Positions 26,175-32,240 of a DNA stretch of 43,286 bases are shown piece after piece (within the stretch, counting starts at the first letter, position 1; every line of letters starts with the position of its first letter). The notes beneath the pieces were generated by a model, which was given only the letters and a program-made list of their open reading frames with translations, was not told the origin of the DNA and ran no database searches. The DNA lies in assembly GCA_964596015.1 (NCBI GenBank), contig CAZQSB010000021.1, positions 1-43,286 of the forward strand, in the 5' to 3' direction. Source of the stretch: WJMD01 sp964596015 (GTDB lineage: Bacteria; Joyebacterota; Joyebacteria; Joyebacterales; Joyebacteraceae). The translations under genes and the position numbers were made by a program.

Positions 26175-26768
26175 TCAGAGGCCTGCCTTGACGGCCTGGT
26201 AATCATCCATCGTGTTGACGTCGACGAGGAAGCCCTCATGATCTCGCTCGACCTCGACCACGTCGGAAGCGTTCCTCTCGATGAGATCGCTCGCGCCCGT
26301 GTCGCCCTTGAGCCTCTCCAGCTCCTCGCGGTACGAACCGTCGAAGAGCTGCGGATAGCCGCGGCGTCCGTCGAGCGCGGGCACGGCGATGCGCGCTCCC
26401 CGTGAGTGCGCGTCGATGAGCGCCTCGACGTCCTCCGTCCTGAAGAACGGGGTGTCGCCAGGCACGATGAGGATGGGTGACGCCTCCCAGGAACAGGCTG
26501 CGACTCCCTGAGCGATCGACGCGCCGACGCCCTCGGAATACCGGGCGTTGCCCACGAGCTCGACGCGCTCATCGAGCACTCCGGCGAGCGACGTCCCGAC
26601 CTCGTCGGCCTCAGACCCCAGCACGACGATGACCTCGTCGATCTTCTTTGATTCGAGAAGGCGTCCGACGACGTGCCTGATCATCGGCTCTCCGTCGACC
26701 GGCAGAACCTCCTTCTTCATCCCCATGCGTTTCGACTCGCCGGCTGCGAGCACGACTGCTGATGCCAT
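26175..26768 (-). CDS. MocA/MobA-like nucleotidyltransferase (molybdenum cofactor type)
   Basis: A 197-residue NTP-transferase of the MobA-like family. The nucleotide-binding motif LAAGESKRMGMKKEVLPVDG is at the N-terminus, followed by VVLGSEADEV, NARYSEGVGASIAQGV and the metal-site region ILIVPGDTPFFRTEDVEALI, ending with the family's DVNTMDDYQAVK. The layout is that of MocA, which makes molybdopterin cytosine dinucleotide for xanthine-dehydrogenase-type enzymes, or of the related selenium-dependent hydroxylase accessory YgfJ. Adenine deaminase in the same operon yields hypoxanthine, a xanthine dehydrogenase substrate, so a purine hydroxylase encoded elsewhere is a reasonable partner; none is in the window. 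GAGGG lies four bases before the ATG. Confidence 0.88.
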   Translation of the reverse strand: MASAVVLAAGESKRMGMKKEVLPVDGEPMIRHVVGRLLESKKIDEVIVVLGSEADEVGTSLAGVLDERVELVGNARYSEGVGASIAQGVAACSWEASPILIVPGDTPFFRTEDVEALIDAHSRGARIAVPALDGRRGYPQLFDGSYREELERLKGDTGASDLIERNASDVVEVERDHEGFLVDVNTMDDYQAVKAGL

Positions 26769-26796
26769 GACACCCTCGCGTGTCTCGTGGTGTTCC

Positions 26797-26816
26797 GGCC
26801 GCCGCTCTCGGCGGCC
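26797..26816 (-). other. Intercistronic hairpin between aminotransferase and nucleotidyltransferase genes
   Basis: GGCCGCCG-CTCT-CGGCGGCC is a perfect 8-bp stem with a 4-base loop, 24 bases after the aminotransferase stop. No T-run follows, so it may mark an mRNA processing or pausing site, or a non-canonical terminator. Confidence 0.45.
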
Positions 26817-26840
26817 CGACCGGAGCGGCCGACGGGCGGT

Positions 26841-28001
26841 CTAACCCTTGGCCATGACCTTCCTGATCGAGTCCAGGGCCTTCTCGATGTTCTCGAGCGA
26901 GTTCGCGTAGCTGAACCTCAGGTACCCCTCGCCGAAGCGTCCGAAGCATGTTCCCGACAGACACGCGACGCCGGCGTCGTTCAGAAGCTTGTCCGCCAGC
27001 TCCTGTGACTTCATGCCTGTGGCGGTGATGTTCGGAAAGACGTAGAACGCGCCCTTGGGTCTCAGGCACGAGAAGCCGTCGATCGAGTTCAGGCCGTCGA
27101 CGATCGCGTCGCGACGCTTCTTGAAGATGCCGACCATCTTCTCGACCTCATCCTGCGGACCCTTCAGTGCCTCTATGCCGGCGATCTGCACGAACGACGT
27201 CGCATGCGAGTAGACATTGGTATTGAGCTTGGCGAACTTCTCGGCGATCGCCTGCGGCATGGCCGCGTAGCCCAGACGCCAGCCCGTCATCGCGTAGGTC
27301 TTCGAGTGCGCGTCCATGAGGATGGTGCGCTCCTTCATGCCCGGGAGCGCGGCGATGGTCCTGTGCTCGCCCTCGTAGACGATCTTGCTGTAGACCTCGT
27401 CCGAGAGCACGATGACATCATGCTCGATGGCCAGCTCGGCGATCCGCTTGAGATCTGACTCCTCGAGAACTCCGCCGGTCGGGTTCTGCGGCGAGTTGAT
27501 GATGAGCATCTTCGTGTTCGGGTTGATCTTCTCCTCGAGCTCGGCGATGTCGAACCGGAAGTCGCGGTCCTCTCGGAGCTGAAGCGGGACGTCCTTCCCG
27601 CCGGCGAAGCGGATGGCCGACTCGTAGATGGGATAGCCCGGGTTGGGATAGATGACCTCTTCGCCGTGGTCGACGAGAGCCAGGATCGGCAGGAAGATGA
27701 TGGGCTTCCCGCCCGGCGTCAGCACGATCTCGTCGGGGGTGTACTCGATCCCGCGGTCCTTCGCGAAGTACTCAGCGACCGCCTCGCGGGCGACCGCCAT
27801 GCCGGCGGACGGACCGTAGTGCGTCATGCCGTCCCAGATCGCCTTTTCGGCCGCTTTTCTGATGTTGTCAGGCGTGTCGAAGTCCGGCTCGCCGATCTCC
27901 AGATGAACGATCTCACGCCCCAGAGCCTCGAGCTTCCGGGCCTTGGCAAGGACCTCGAACGCCGTCTCGGTTCCCAGCCTGTTCATGCGCTCCGCGAACA
28001 T
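26841..28001 (-). CDS. Class I/II pyridoxal-phosphate aminotransferase (aspartate aminotransferase-like)
   Basis: A 386-residue fold-type I aminotransferase. The PLP-lysine sits in DAHSKTYAMTGWRLGYAAMP, the substrate-carboxylate arginine in LRFSYANS near the C-terminus, and other family blocks are IVHLEIGEPDFDTPDNIRKA, GKPIIFLPILALVDHGEEVI, PNPGYPIYE and INSPQNPTGGV. The closest general type is the AspC/YbdL-like subgroup Ib; alanine-, aspartate- or aromatic-specific function cannot be separated by eye. AAGGAGG is six bases before the ATG. It lies 65 bases downstream of the transketolase C-subunit, in the same run of genes. Confidence 0.93.
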   Translation of the reverse strand: MFAERMNRLGTETAFEVLAKARKLEALGREIVHLEIGEPDFDTPDNIRKAAEKAIWDGMTHYGPSAGMAVAREAVAEYFAKDRGIEYTPDEIVLTPGGKPIIFLPILALVDHGEEVIYPNPGYPIYESAIRFAGGKDVPLQLREDRDFRFDIAELEEKINPNTKMLIINSPQNPTGGVLEESDLKRIAELAIEHDVIVLSDEVYSKIVYEGEHRTIAALPGMKERTILMDAHSKTYAMTGWRLGYAAMPQAIAEKFAKLNTNVYSHATSFVQIAGIEALKGPQDEVEKMVGIFKKRRDAIVDGLNSIDGFSCLRPKGAFYVFPNITATGMKSQELADKLLNDAGVACLSGTCFGRFGEGYLRFSYANSLENIEKALDSIRKVMAKG

Positions 28002-28066
28002 GTCCGTCCTCCTTGTGTCCCCTCGTGGCCGCTGGGGCCCTGCCGTCGGGCGCCTCGCCTCCTGCG

Positions 28067-29074
28067 CTACGCGCCGGGGCTGCTCCCGTTCGATTCGTCT
28101 TTCCTTCGCGCGACGCCTCTCACGGCCGTCGCGATATCCCGCGCCTTCAACCCGAAGTGCGTCAGCAGCTGGTCGTGCTCACCCGATACCCCGAACCTGT
28201 CGCCGACACCGATTATCCTGATGGGGGTCGGTCGCTCGGCCTCCGACAGCGCTTCCGCCACGGCCCCGCCCAGTCCGCCGATGACGGAGCCCTCCTCGAC
28301 GGTGACCACGGCCGACGTCTCGGCAGCGGCGCGGTTCATGATGGCCCGGTCGAGCGGCTTGATCGTATGGCAGTTCACGACGCGCACCGAGATTCCCTCG
28401 TCCTCGAGGGTCCTCGCGGCCTTCATGGCTTCGTAGACCATGACGCCGCACGCGACGACGGTGACGTCCTGCCCCTGGCGGTAGACGCTTCCCTGACCGA
28501 CGATGAACGGAGTCAGGTCGGTCGTGATGACGGGGACTCTCGTGGCCGCCATCCTCATGTACACGGGTCCCGGCACGCGCGCGGCGGCGACGGTCGCCTT
28601 GGAGGCCTGGACCGAGTCCGCCGGGACGACGACCGTCATCCCCGGCAGGGTCCTCATGACAGCCACGTCCTCGAGCGACTGCCGCGACCCGCCGGCTCCC
28701 GCTGCGGAGAGCCCCGCGTCGGCTCCGCAGATGTTCACGTTCAGCGACCCGTAGCAGATGGTCGAGCGGATGATGTCCCAGGCCTTCCCCGCGGCGAGCA
28801 TGCCGTGCGTCGTCACGAAGACGCACTTCCCCGCGAGCGCCAGTCCCGCGGCCGTGCCGATCATGTCCTGCTCGCACAGGCCGATATCGAGAAACCGATC
28901 GGGGAAACGCTGCCTGAACTCGGCCGTCCCGCTCGAGCCGGCCAGGTCGGCGTCCATGACGATGATGTCGGACCCGCGTTCCGCGAGTTCGATGAGTCCG
29001 CGCTCGTAGCCGCGGTTCGTGGCCTCGGTCTCGATGACGGTGTGCGCGATGTCGACGAGCCCTGTCTCGGCCAT
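28067..29074 (-). CDS. Transketolase, C-terminal subunit
   Basis: A 335-residue polypeptide equivalent to the pyrimidine-binding and C-terminal domains of transketolase. It contains DADLAGSSGTAEFRQRFPDR, then the catalytic glutamate in DIGLCEQDMIGTAAGLALAG (which activates thiamine diphosphate), FVTTHGMLAAG, GADAGLSAAGAGGSRQSLED, and the C-terminal Rossmann-like domain with TVVACGVMVYEAMKAARTLE and VVNCHTIKPLD. Transketolase moves two-carbon units between sugar phosphates in the pentose phosphate pathway; the split form is common in anaerobes and archaea. The N-terminal subunit is encoded just upstream. GGAGG is seven bases before the ATG. In an operon with nucleoside import it could process ribose phosphate released from nucleosides. 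Confidence 0.94.
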   Translation of the reverse strand: MAETGLVDIAHTVIETEATNRGYERGLIELAERGSDIIVMDADLAGSSGTAEFRQRFPDRFLDIGLCEQDMIGTAAGLALAGKCVFVTTHGMLAAGKAWDIIRSTICYGSLNVNICGADAGLSAAGAGGSRQSLEDVAVMRTLPGMTVVVPADSVQASKATVAAARVPGPVYMRMAATRVPVITTDLTPFIVGQGSVYRQGQDVTVVACGVMVYEAMKAARTLEDEGISVRVVNCHTIKPLDRAIMNRAAAETSAVVTVEEGSVIGGLGGAVAEALSEAERPTPIRIIGVGDRFGVSGEHDQLLTHFGLKARDIATAVRGVARRKDESNGSSPGA

Positions 29075-29148
29075 TCAGGAACCTCCGGACCTCTCTCGTC
29101 CGTTTCAGAAGGCGTAAGGTCGACGATCCGGGCGGGTCGCTCCGTCGC

Positions 29149-29165
29149 CTCCGCAGAAGGCGGAG
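29149..29165 (-). other. Short hairpin directly after the transketolase N-subunit stop
   Basis: CTCCGC-AGAAG-GCGGAG is a perfect 6-bp stem starting one base after the stop codon in the 92-base gap between the two transketolase subunit genes. No T-run follows. Confidence 0.3.
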
Positions 29166-29166
29166 C

Positions 29167-29982
29167 TCAGGCGAGGGCCTTCATCGCCTCCTCGTACAGG
29201 TCCTCGGTGAGCGCGCGGTCGTGCCACTCCGCTCGTCCCTCCATGAACGGCACGCCCTTGCCCTTTATTGTCCGGGCGAGGATCACGGTCGGACGGCCCG
29301 TCATGGAGGAAGCCTCAGAGAACGCTGCCGAGAGTCGCTCGTGATCGTGTCCGTCGATGTCGATGACGTGCCAGTTGAAAGTGCGCCACTTGTCCGTCAG
29401 GGGAGACAACGCCACGATGTCCTCGGTGTTCCCGTCTCCCATCATCTTGTTCCGGTCGATGATGGCGCAGACGTTGTCGAGCTTGTGATGCGCCGCCGTC
29501 ATCGCGGCTTCCCACACCTGTCCCTCGTGAGCCTCTCCGTCGCCCATCAGGCAGTAGACGCAGTGGTTCTTTCCGTCGCGCTTCGCCGCCATGGCGACGC
29601 CATTGGCGATCGAAAGCCCCTGCCCGGGTGAACCGACGGAGGCGTCGATCCCGGGAGTCGTGTGCATGTCCGGGAAACCCTGGAGTATCGACTTCAGCTT
29701 CCGGAAGGTCATGAGCTCGCGGACGTCGAAGAAGCCGCGTCTCGCGAGGGTGGAATAGAGGGCGGGCGCCGCGTGCGCCTTGGAGAGAACGAGGCGGTCG
29801 CGGTCGTCCCAGCCGGGGTCTTCCGGTCGAACGCGCATCGCGTCCCAGTAGAGCACGACCAGCATGTCGACCGCGGAAAGCGAACCTCCGATGTGACCGG
29901 AGCCCGCCTCGAGCACCATCGTCAGGACGTCGCGTCTGACGACGCGCGCGATCTCGGAGAGTTCGTTCGGAGGCGGCGACAT
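29167..29982 (-). CDS. Transketolase, N-terminal (thiamine diphosphate-binding) subunit
   Basis: A 271-residue subunit that binds the diphosphate end of thiamine diphosphate. The ThDP motif runs from MGDGEAHEGQVWEAAM to NVCAIIDRNKMMGDG (GDG ... about 30 residues ... N). Other conserved parts are SGHIGGSLSAVDMLVVLYW, DRLVLSKAHAAPALYSTLA, PGIDASVGSPGQGLSIANG and HVIDIDGHDHERL. I chose the ATG at 29982 because GGGGAG sits seven bases before it; these bases are the last codons of the upstream PPC gene, whose TGA is only four bases before the start, so translation is probably coupled. A GTG at 29997 is the alternative. Together with the downstream C-subunit it makes a full transketolase. Confidence 0.94.
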   Translation of the reverse strand: MSPPPNELSEIARVVRRDVLTMVLEAGSGHIGGSLSAVDMLVVLYWDAMRVRPEDPGWDDRDRLVLSKAHAAPALYSTLARRGFFDVRELMTFRKLKSILQGFPDMHTTPGIDASVGSPGQGLSIANGVAMAAKRDGKNHCVYCLMGDGEAHEGQVWEAAMTAAHHKLDNVCAIIDRNKMMGDGNTEDIVALSPLTDKWRTFNWHVIDIDGHDHERLSAAFSEASSMTGRPTVILARTIKGKGVPFMEGRAEWHDRALTEDLYEEAMKALA

Positions 29983-29986
29983 GGGC

Positions 29987-30415
29987 TCACTCCCCACCCA
30001 GCGCGAGCGCCATGAGACCGGTTCCCTTGTCGAGCTTCCGTGCGGCCTTGGCGTCGGTCTTCAGGATGACGATCTCGTTCGTGACGTTGACCTTGCCCTT
30101 CGACAGATGTCCTGCGACGGCCTCCTTCGTATGCCGCGCCAGGACGGCGTGGACATGGAAGTGCCAGTCGCCGTCCTGTCTGATGATATTGCCCGTCATC
30201 GAGACAAGCTCCATCGGCTCGGGGAAGAGCACGGCCGAGTACTCTCCGTTCCGCACGAAGAAGTTCAGCTCGGCCTGCTTCAGCATGCCGATCCCCGAGA
30301 GCACGACACCGGTGTGGATGTCACAGGCTTCGGCGACCTGCTTGAGCTTCTCGAAGAGGTCCTCCCCCTGGTGCAGACGGACGAGGACCAGATCGCCGGA
30401 CTGCGTGTACTCCAT
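29987..30415 (-). CDS. PPC/DUF296 domain protein
   Basis: A 142-residue single-domain protein of the plant-and-prokaryote-conserved (PPC, DUF296) family. Features: VLVRLHQGEDLFEKLKQVAE, THGVVL-like IHTGVVLSGIGMLKQAEL, a histidine pair in WHFHVHAVLAR, and GHLSKGKVNVTNEIVIL. In this family those histidines often bind a metal in a trimer. In plants PPC domains follow AT-hooks and bind DNA; in bacteria the function is unclear. It is the first gene of the long operon, 153 bases downstream of the predicted transcription start. The start at 30415 has GAGGGG about ten bases upstream. Possible roles are a small-molecule sensor or operon-specific regulator; neither is proven. Confidence 0.88.
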   Translation of the reverse strand: MEYTQSGDLVLVRLHQGEDLFEKLKQVAEACDIHTGVVLSGIGMLKQAELNFFVRNGEYSAVLFPEPMELVSMTGNIIRQDGDWHFHVHAVLARHTKEAVAGHLSKGKVNVTNEIVILKTDAKAARKLDKGTGLMALALGGE

Positions 30416-30491
30416 CGTTCGCCATCCCCTCTCTCGCCGTGCAGGTGCCGGTGACGCAGTCGCCGCTCCGTCCCGGGAACGGCGCAGACTC

Positions 30492-30528
30492 CCGTCCGCC
30501 GGAGCGCGCAAGCTCCGGCACAGGACGG
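30492..30528 (-). promoter_or_regulatory. Structured 5' leader hairpin of the PPC-transketolase operon
   Basis: Inside the 153-base leader, GCCGGAGC and GCTCCGGC form a perfect 8-bp stem around a 6-base loop. CCGTCC and GGACGG extend it by 6 bp with a 3-base bulge. A second GGACGG (minus strand, 30468-30473) lies closer to the gene and could compete for pairing, which would allow two alternative folds. No U-tract follows, so it is not a simple terminator. I could not match it to a known riboswitch class. Confidence 0.4.
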
Positions 30529-30542
30529 CTCCCGGCCGGAAT

Positions 30543-30562
30543 AACGCCTAGGAGTAGGCGTT
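30543..30562. promoter_or_regulatory. Palindromic operator candidate at the operon promoter
   Basis: AACGCCTA-GGAG-TAGGCGTT is a perfect 8-4-8 inverted repeat. It lies about 6 bases downstream of the predicted transcription start of the minus-strand operon, where a bound dimeric repressor would block RNA polymerase. It is more AT-balanced than the GC-rich hairpins in spacers and is not followed by a T-run. Confidence 0.5.
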
Positions 30563-30574
30563 TCAGAACTTATG

Positions 30575-30603
30575 ACCCTACTGTACCTTGCGGCCGATGT
30601 CAA
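30575..30603 (-). promoter_or_regulatory. Sigma-70-type promoter of the PPC-transketolase-purine operon
   Basis: On the minus strand a perfect TTGACA (30598-30603) is followed after 17 bases by TAGGGT (30575-30580), a weak -10. Transcription would start near 30568. It lies in the 387-base divergent spacer 30416-30802. The middle of the spacer (about 30604-30735) holds nothing else I recognise. Confidence 0.6.
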
Positions 30604-30756
30604 TGCGATTCGGGGCGGTGAGCGGAGGGCCGGGGCATTTGCGGGCGCGGCGCATCACGTTAGGATGGATTAGTGAATCGGAATCGAGGGTCGGCGGAGG
30701 CTCGACGGCGCGGAGGAACTTCCGTGGCGGAGTCGCTCTTCCTCTTCGACTGACTG

Positions 30757-30765
30757 TGCTATACT
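30757..30765 (+). promoter_or_regulatory. Extended -10 promoter for the beta-helix protein gene
   Basis: TG-C-TATACT is a textbook extended -10 element (TGnTATAAT), which compensates for the poor -35 region (TCTTCC at 17 bases). Transcription would start near 30772, giving a leader of about 30 bases that contains the GAGGAGG ribosome-binding site. Confidence 0.6.
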
Positions 30766-30802
30766 GAGCATGCCTTCCCCCTGCGAGAGGAGGGGACCTG
30801 CC

Positions 30803-32128
30803 ATGAAACGCTGTTGCGCCGCGGTGCTCGCCGTTCTGCTCACTCCCGTCATCGCCACGGCGGCGACGCTCACTGTCGACGACACGGGCCTTGCGATGTA
30901 CGTGACGATCGGCGAGGCCGTTTCGGCCGCCGAATCGGGCGACACCGTGCTCGTCTCCCCGGGCACGTACTCCGGCCAGGGCAACCGCGACGTCGACTTC
31001 GCGGGGAAGGACCTCGTCATCCGTTCGGTCTCCGGCGCGGCCGTCACGACCATCGACTGCGAGGGACAGGGCGCGGCCCTCGTGCTCGATAGCGGCGAAT
31101 CGGACCTCTGCGTGGTCGACGGCTTCACGTTCGTGAACGGCTCCGGCTACTACGGCCAATCCGGTCTCGGTCTCGAGGGAGGGGCTATCCACCTTTTCGG
31201 AGCGGACCCCCTTATCATCGACTGCGTCTTCACGTCGAACGAGGCCGACTACGGCGGCGCCATCTTCTCGGGGCCCTTCTCGTCTCCGAAGATCTACTAC
31301 TGCGTCTTCAGCGAGAATCATGCGAACGACTACGGGGGCGCGATCTACACGCTGCAGGCGACGCCGGAGTTCCGTACCTGCGAGTTCTACGACAACACGG
31401 CGGAGCTGAACGGCGGCGCCATCTCAACCAAGACGGAATCCGCCGTGGTCATCTCGAGCTGCGACTTCGTCGGGAACGCGGCGAGCGAGGGCGGAGCGGT
31501 CTTCGCCGGCTCGACACCGCCCGAGGAAGAGGAGCGCTTCCCGACGACGGCTTCGATCATCAAGAACTCCGAGTTCTACGAGAACGAAGCGAACATGGGC
31601 GGCGGCGTCTTCCTCGGTGGCTTCTCGGCCACCGTCGTCAACTTCTGCACGTTCGCCGAGAACTCGGCCGACCGCGGCGGCGGGCTCTACGCCGTCACGA
31701 AGTACGATCGCACGCCGGTCGTCGAGAACTGCACGTTCGCGCTGAACTCGGCGCGGTACGGCGCCGGCATCTACTCGAAGGCCGACGTCACGTACGAGTT
31801 CATGGCGGTGAAGAACACGCTGCTCGCCTTCAACACCGGCGGCGGGGGCGCCATCCACCGCGAGGACTACTCGGCGCTCGAGACGACCCGCTGCGTGGCC
31901 TACGGAAACGAGGGAGGCAACGACCTCTGGGGCGACCAGGTCATGATCGAGGACCCGCTCTTCTGCGACATGTACTCGCGGAACTTCCGGCTCTGCGACA
32001 ACTCTGTCTGCGTGAAGGAGAACAACCCGTGGGATTTTCTCATCGGCTCGGGGTACCGCGGGTGCGATTCTTGCGCGGCGGCCGTTCAGGACGTCTCGTG
32101 GGGCTCGATCAAGGCCATTTACCGGTGA
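30803..32128 (+). CDS. Secreted Pmp-like beta-helix protein with SW-IKA C-terminal motif
   Basis: A 441-residue exported protein and the only plus-strand gene in the window. The signal peptide is MKRCCAAVLAVLLTPVIATA. A right-handed beta-helix begins with IGEAVSAAESGDTVLVSPGTY, the usual opening of this fold. From about residue 125 there are seven coils with FxxN and GGA[IV]/GGG motifs, as in chlamydial polymorphic membrane proteins: FTSNEADYGGAIF, FSENHANDYGGAIY, FYDNTAELNGGAIS, FVGNAASEGGAVF, FYENEANMGGGVF, FAENSADRGGGLY, FALNSARYGAGIY. There is no autotransporter barrel; the protein ends in VSWGSIKAIYR, a tail shared with two other secreted proteins nearby. The start at 30803 follows GAGGAGG; an upstream in-frame ATG at 30770 would spoil the signal peptide. 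Probably a surface adhesin or polysaccharide-binding protein. Confidence 0.87.
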   Translation: MKRCCAAVLAVLLTPVIATAATLTVDDTGLAMYVTIGEAVSAAESGDTVLVSPGTYSGQGNRDVDFAGKDLVIRSVSGAAVTTIDCEGQGAALVLDSGESDLCVVDGFTFVNGSGYYGQSGLGLEGGAIHLFGADPLIIDCVFTSNEADYGGAIFSGPFSSPKIYYCVFSENHANDYGGAIYTLQATPEFRTCEFYDNTAELNGGAISTKTESAVVISSCDFVGNAASEGGAVFAGSTPPEEEERFPTTASIIKNSEFYENEANMGGGVFLGGFSATVVNFCTFAENSADRGGGLYAVTKYDRTPVVENCTFALNSARYGAGIYSKADVTYEFMAVKNTLLAFNTGGGGAIHREDYSALETTRCVAYGNEGGNDLWGDQVMIEDPLFCDMYSRNFRLCDNSVCVKENNPWDFLIGSGYRGCDSCAAAVQDVSWGSIKAIYR

Positions 32129-32177
32129 TCTGAGGGGGCGAGACAGCCCCACCGATGCGAACTCGCCTGAGACACGA

Positions 32178-32216
32178 AACGGCGCGGGAACCTCCCCGCG
32201 CCGTTCTTCTTTCCTT
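32178..32216 (+). terminator. Intrinsic terminator of the beta-helix gene
   Basis: AACGGCGCGGG and CCCGCGCCGTT form an 11-bp perfect stem with a 6-base loop, followed by the T-rich TCTTCTTTCCTT. It acts on the plus strand only; in the other direction the sequence after the stem is not T-rich. Confidence 0.85.
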
Positions 32217-32240
32217 CAATGGCGCCGCTCCGGGCGCCGC

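Noticed and set aside
30416..30568. TPP riboswitch upstream of transketolase
   Set aside because: The conserved TPP core sequences (such as CUGAGA) are not found in the leader, and transketolase is not a typical target.
32178..32216. Bidirectional terminator serving also the dihydropyrimidinase-like gene
   Set aside because: Read on the minus strand, the stem is not followed by a T-rich stretch; only the plus-strand direction has one.
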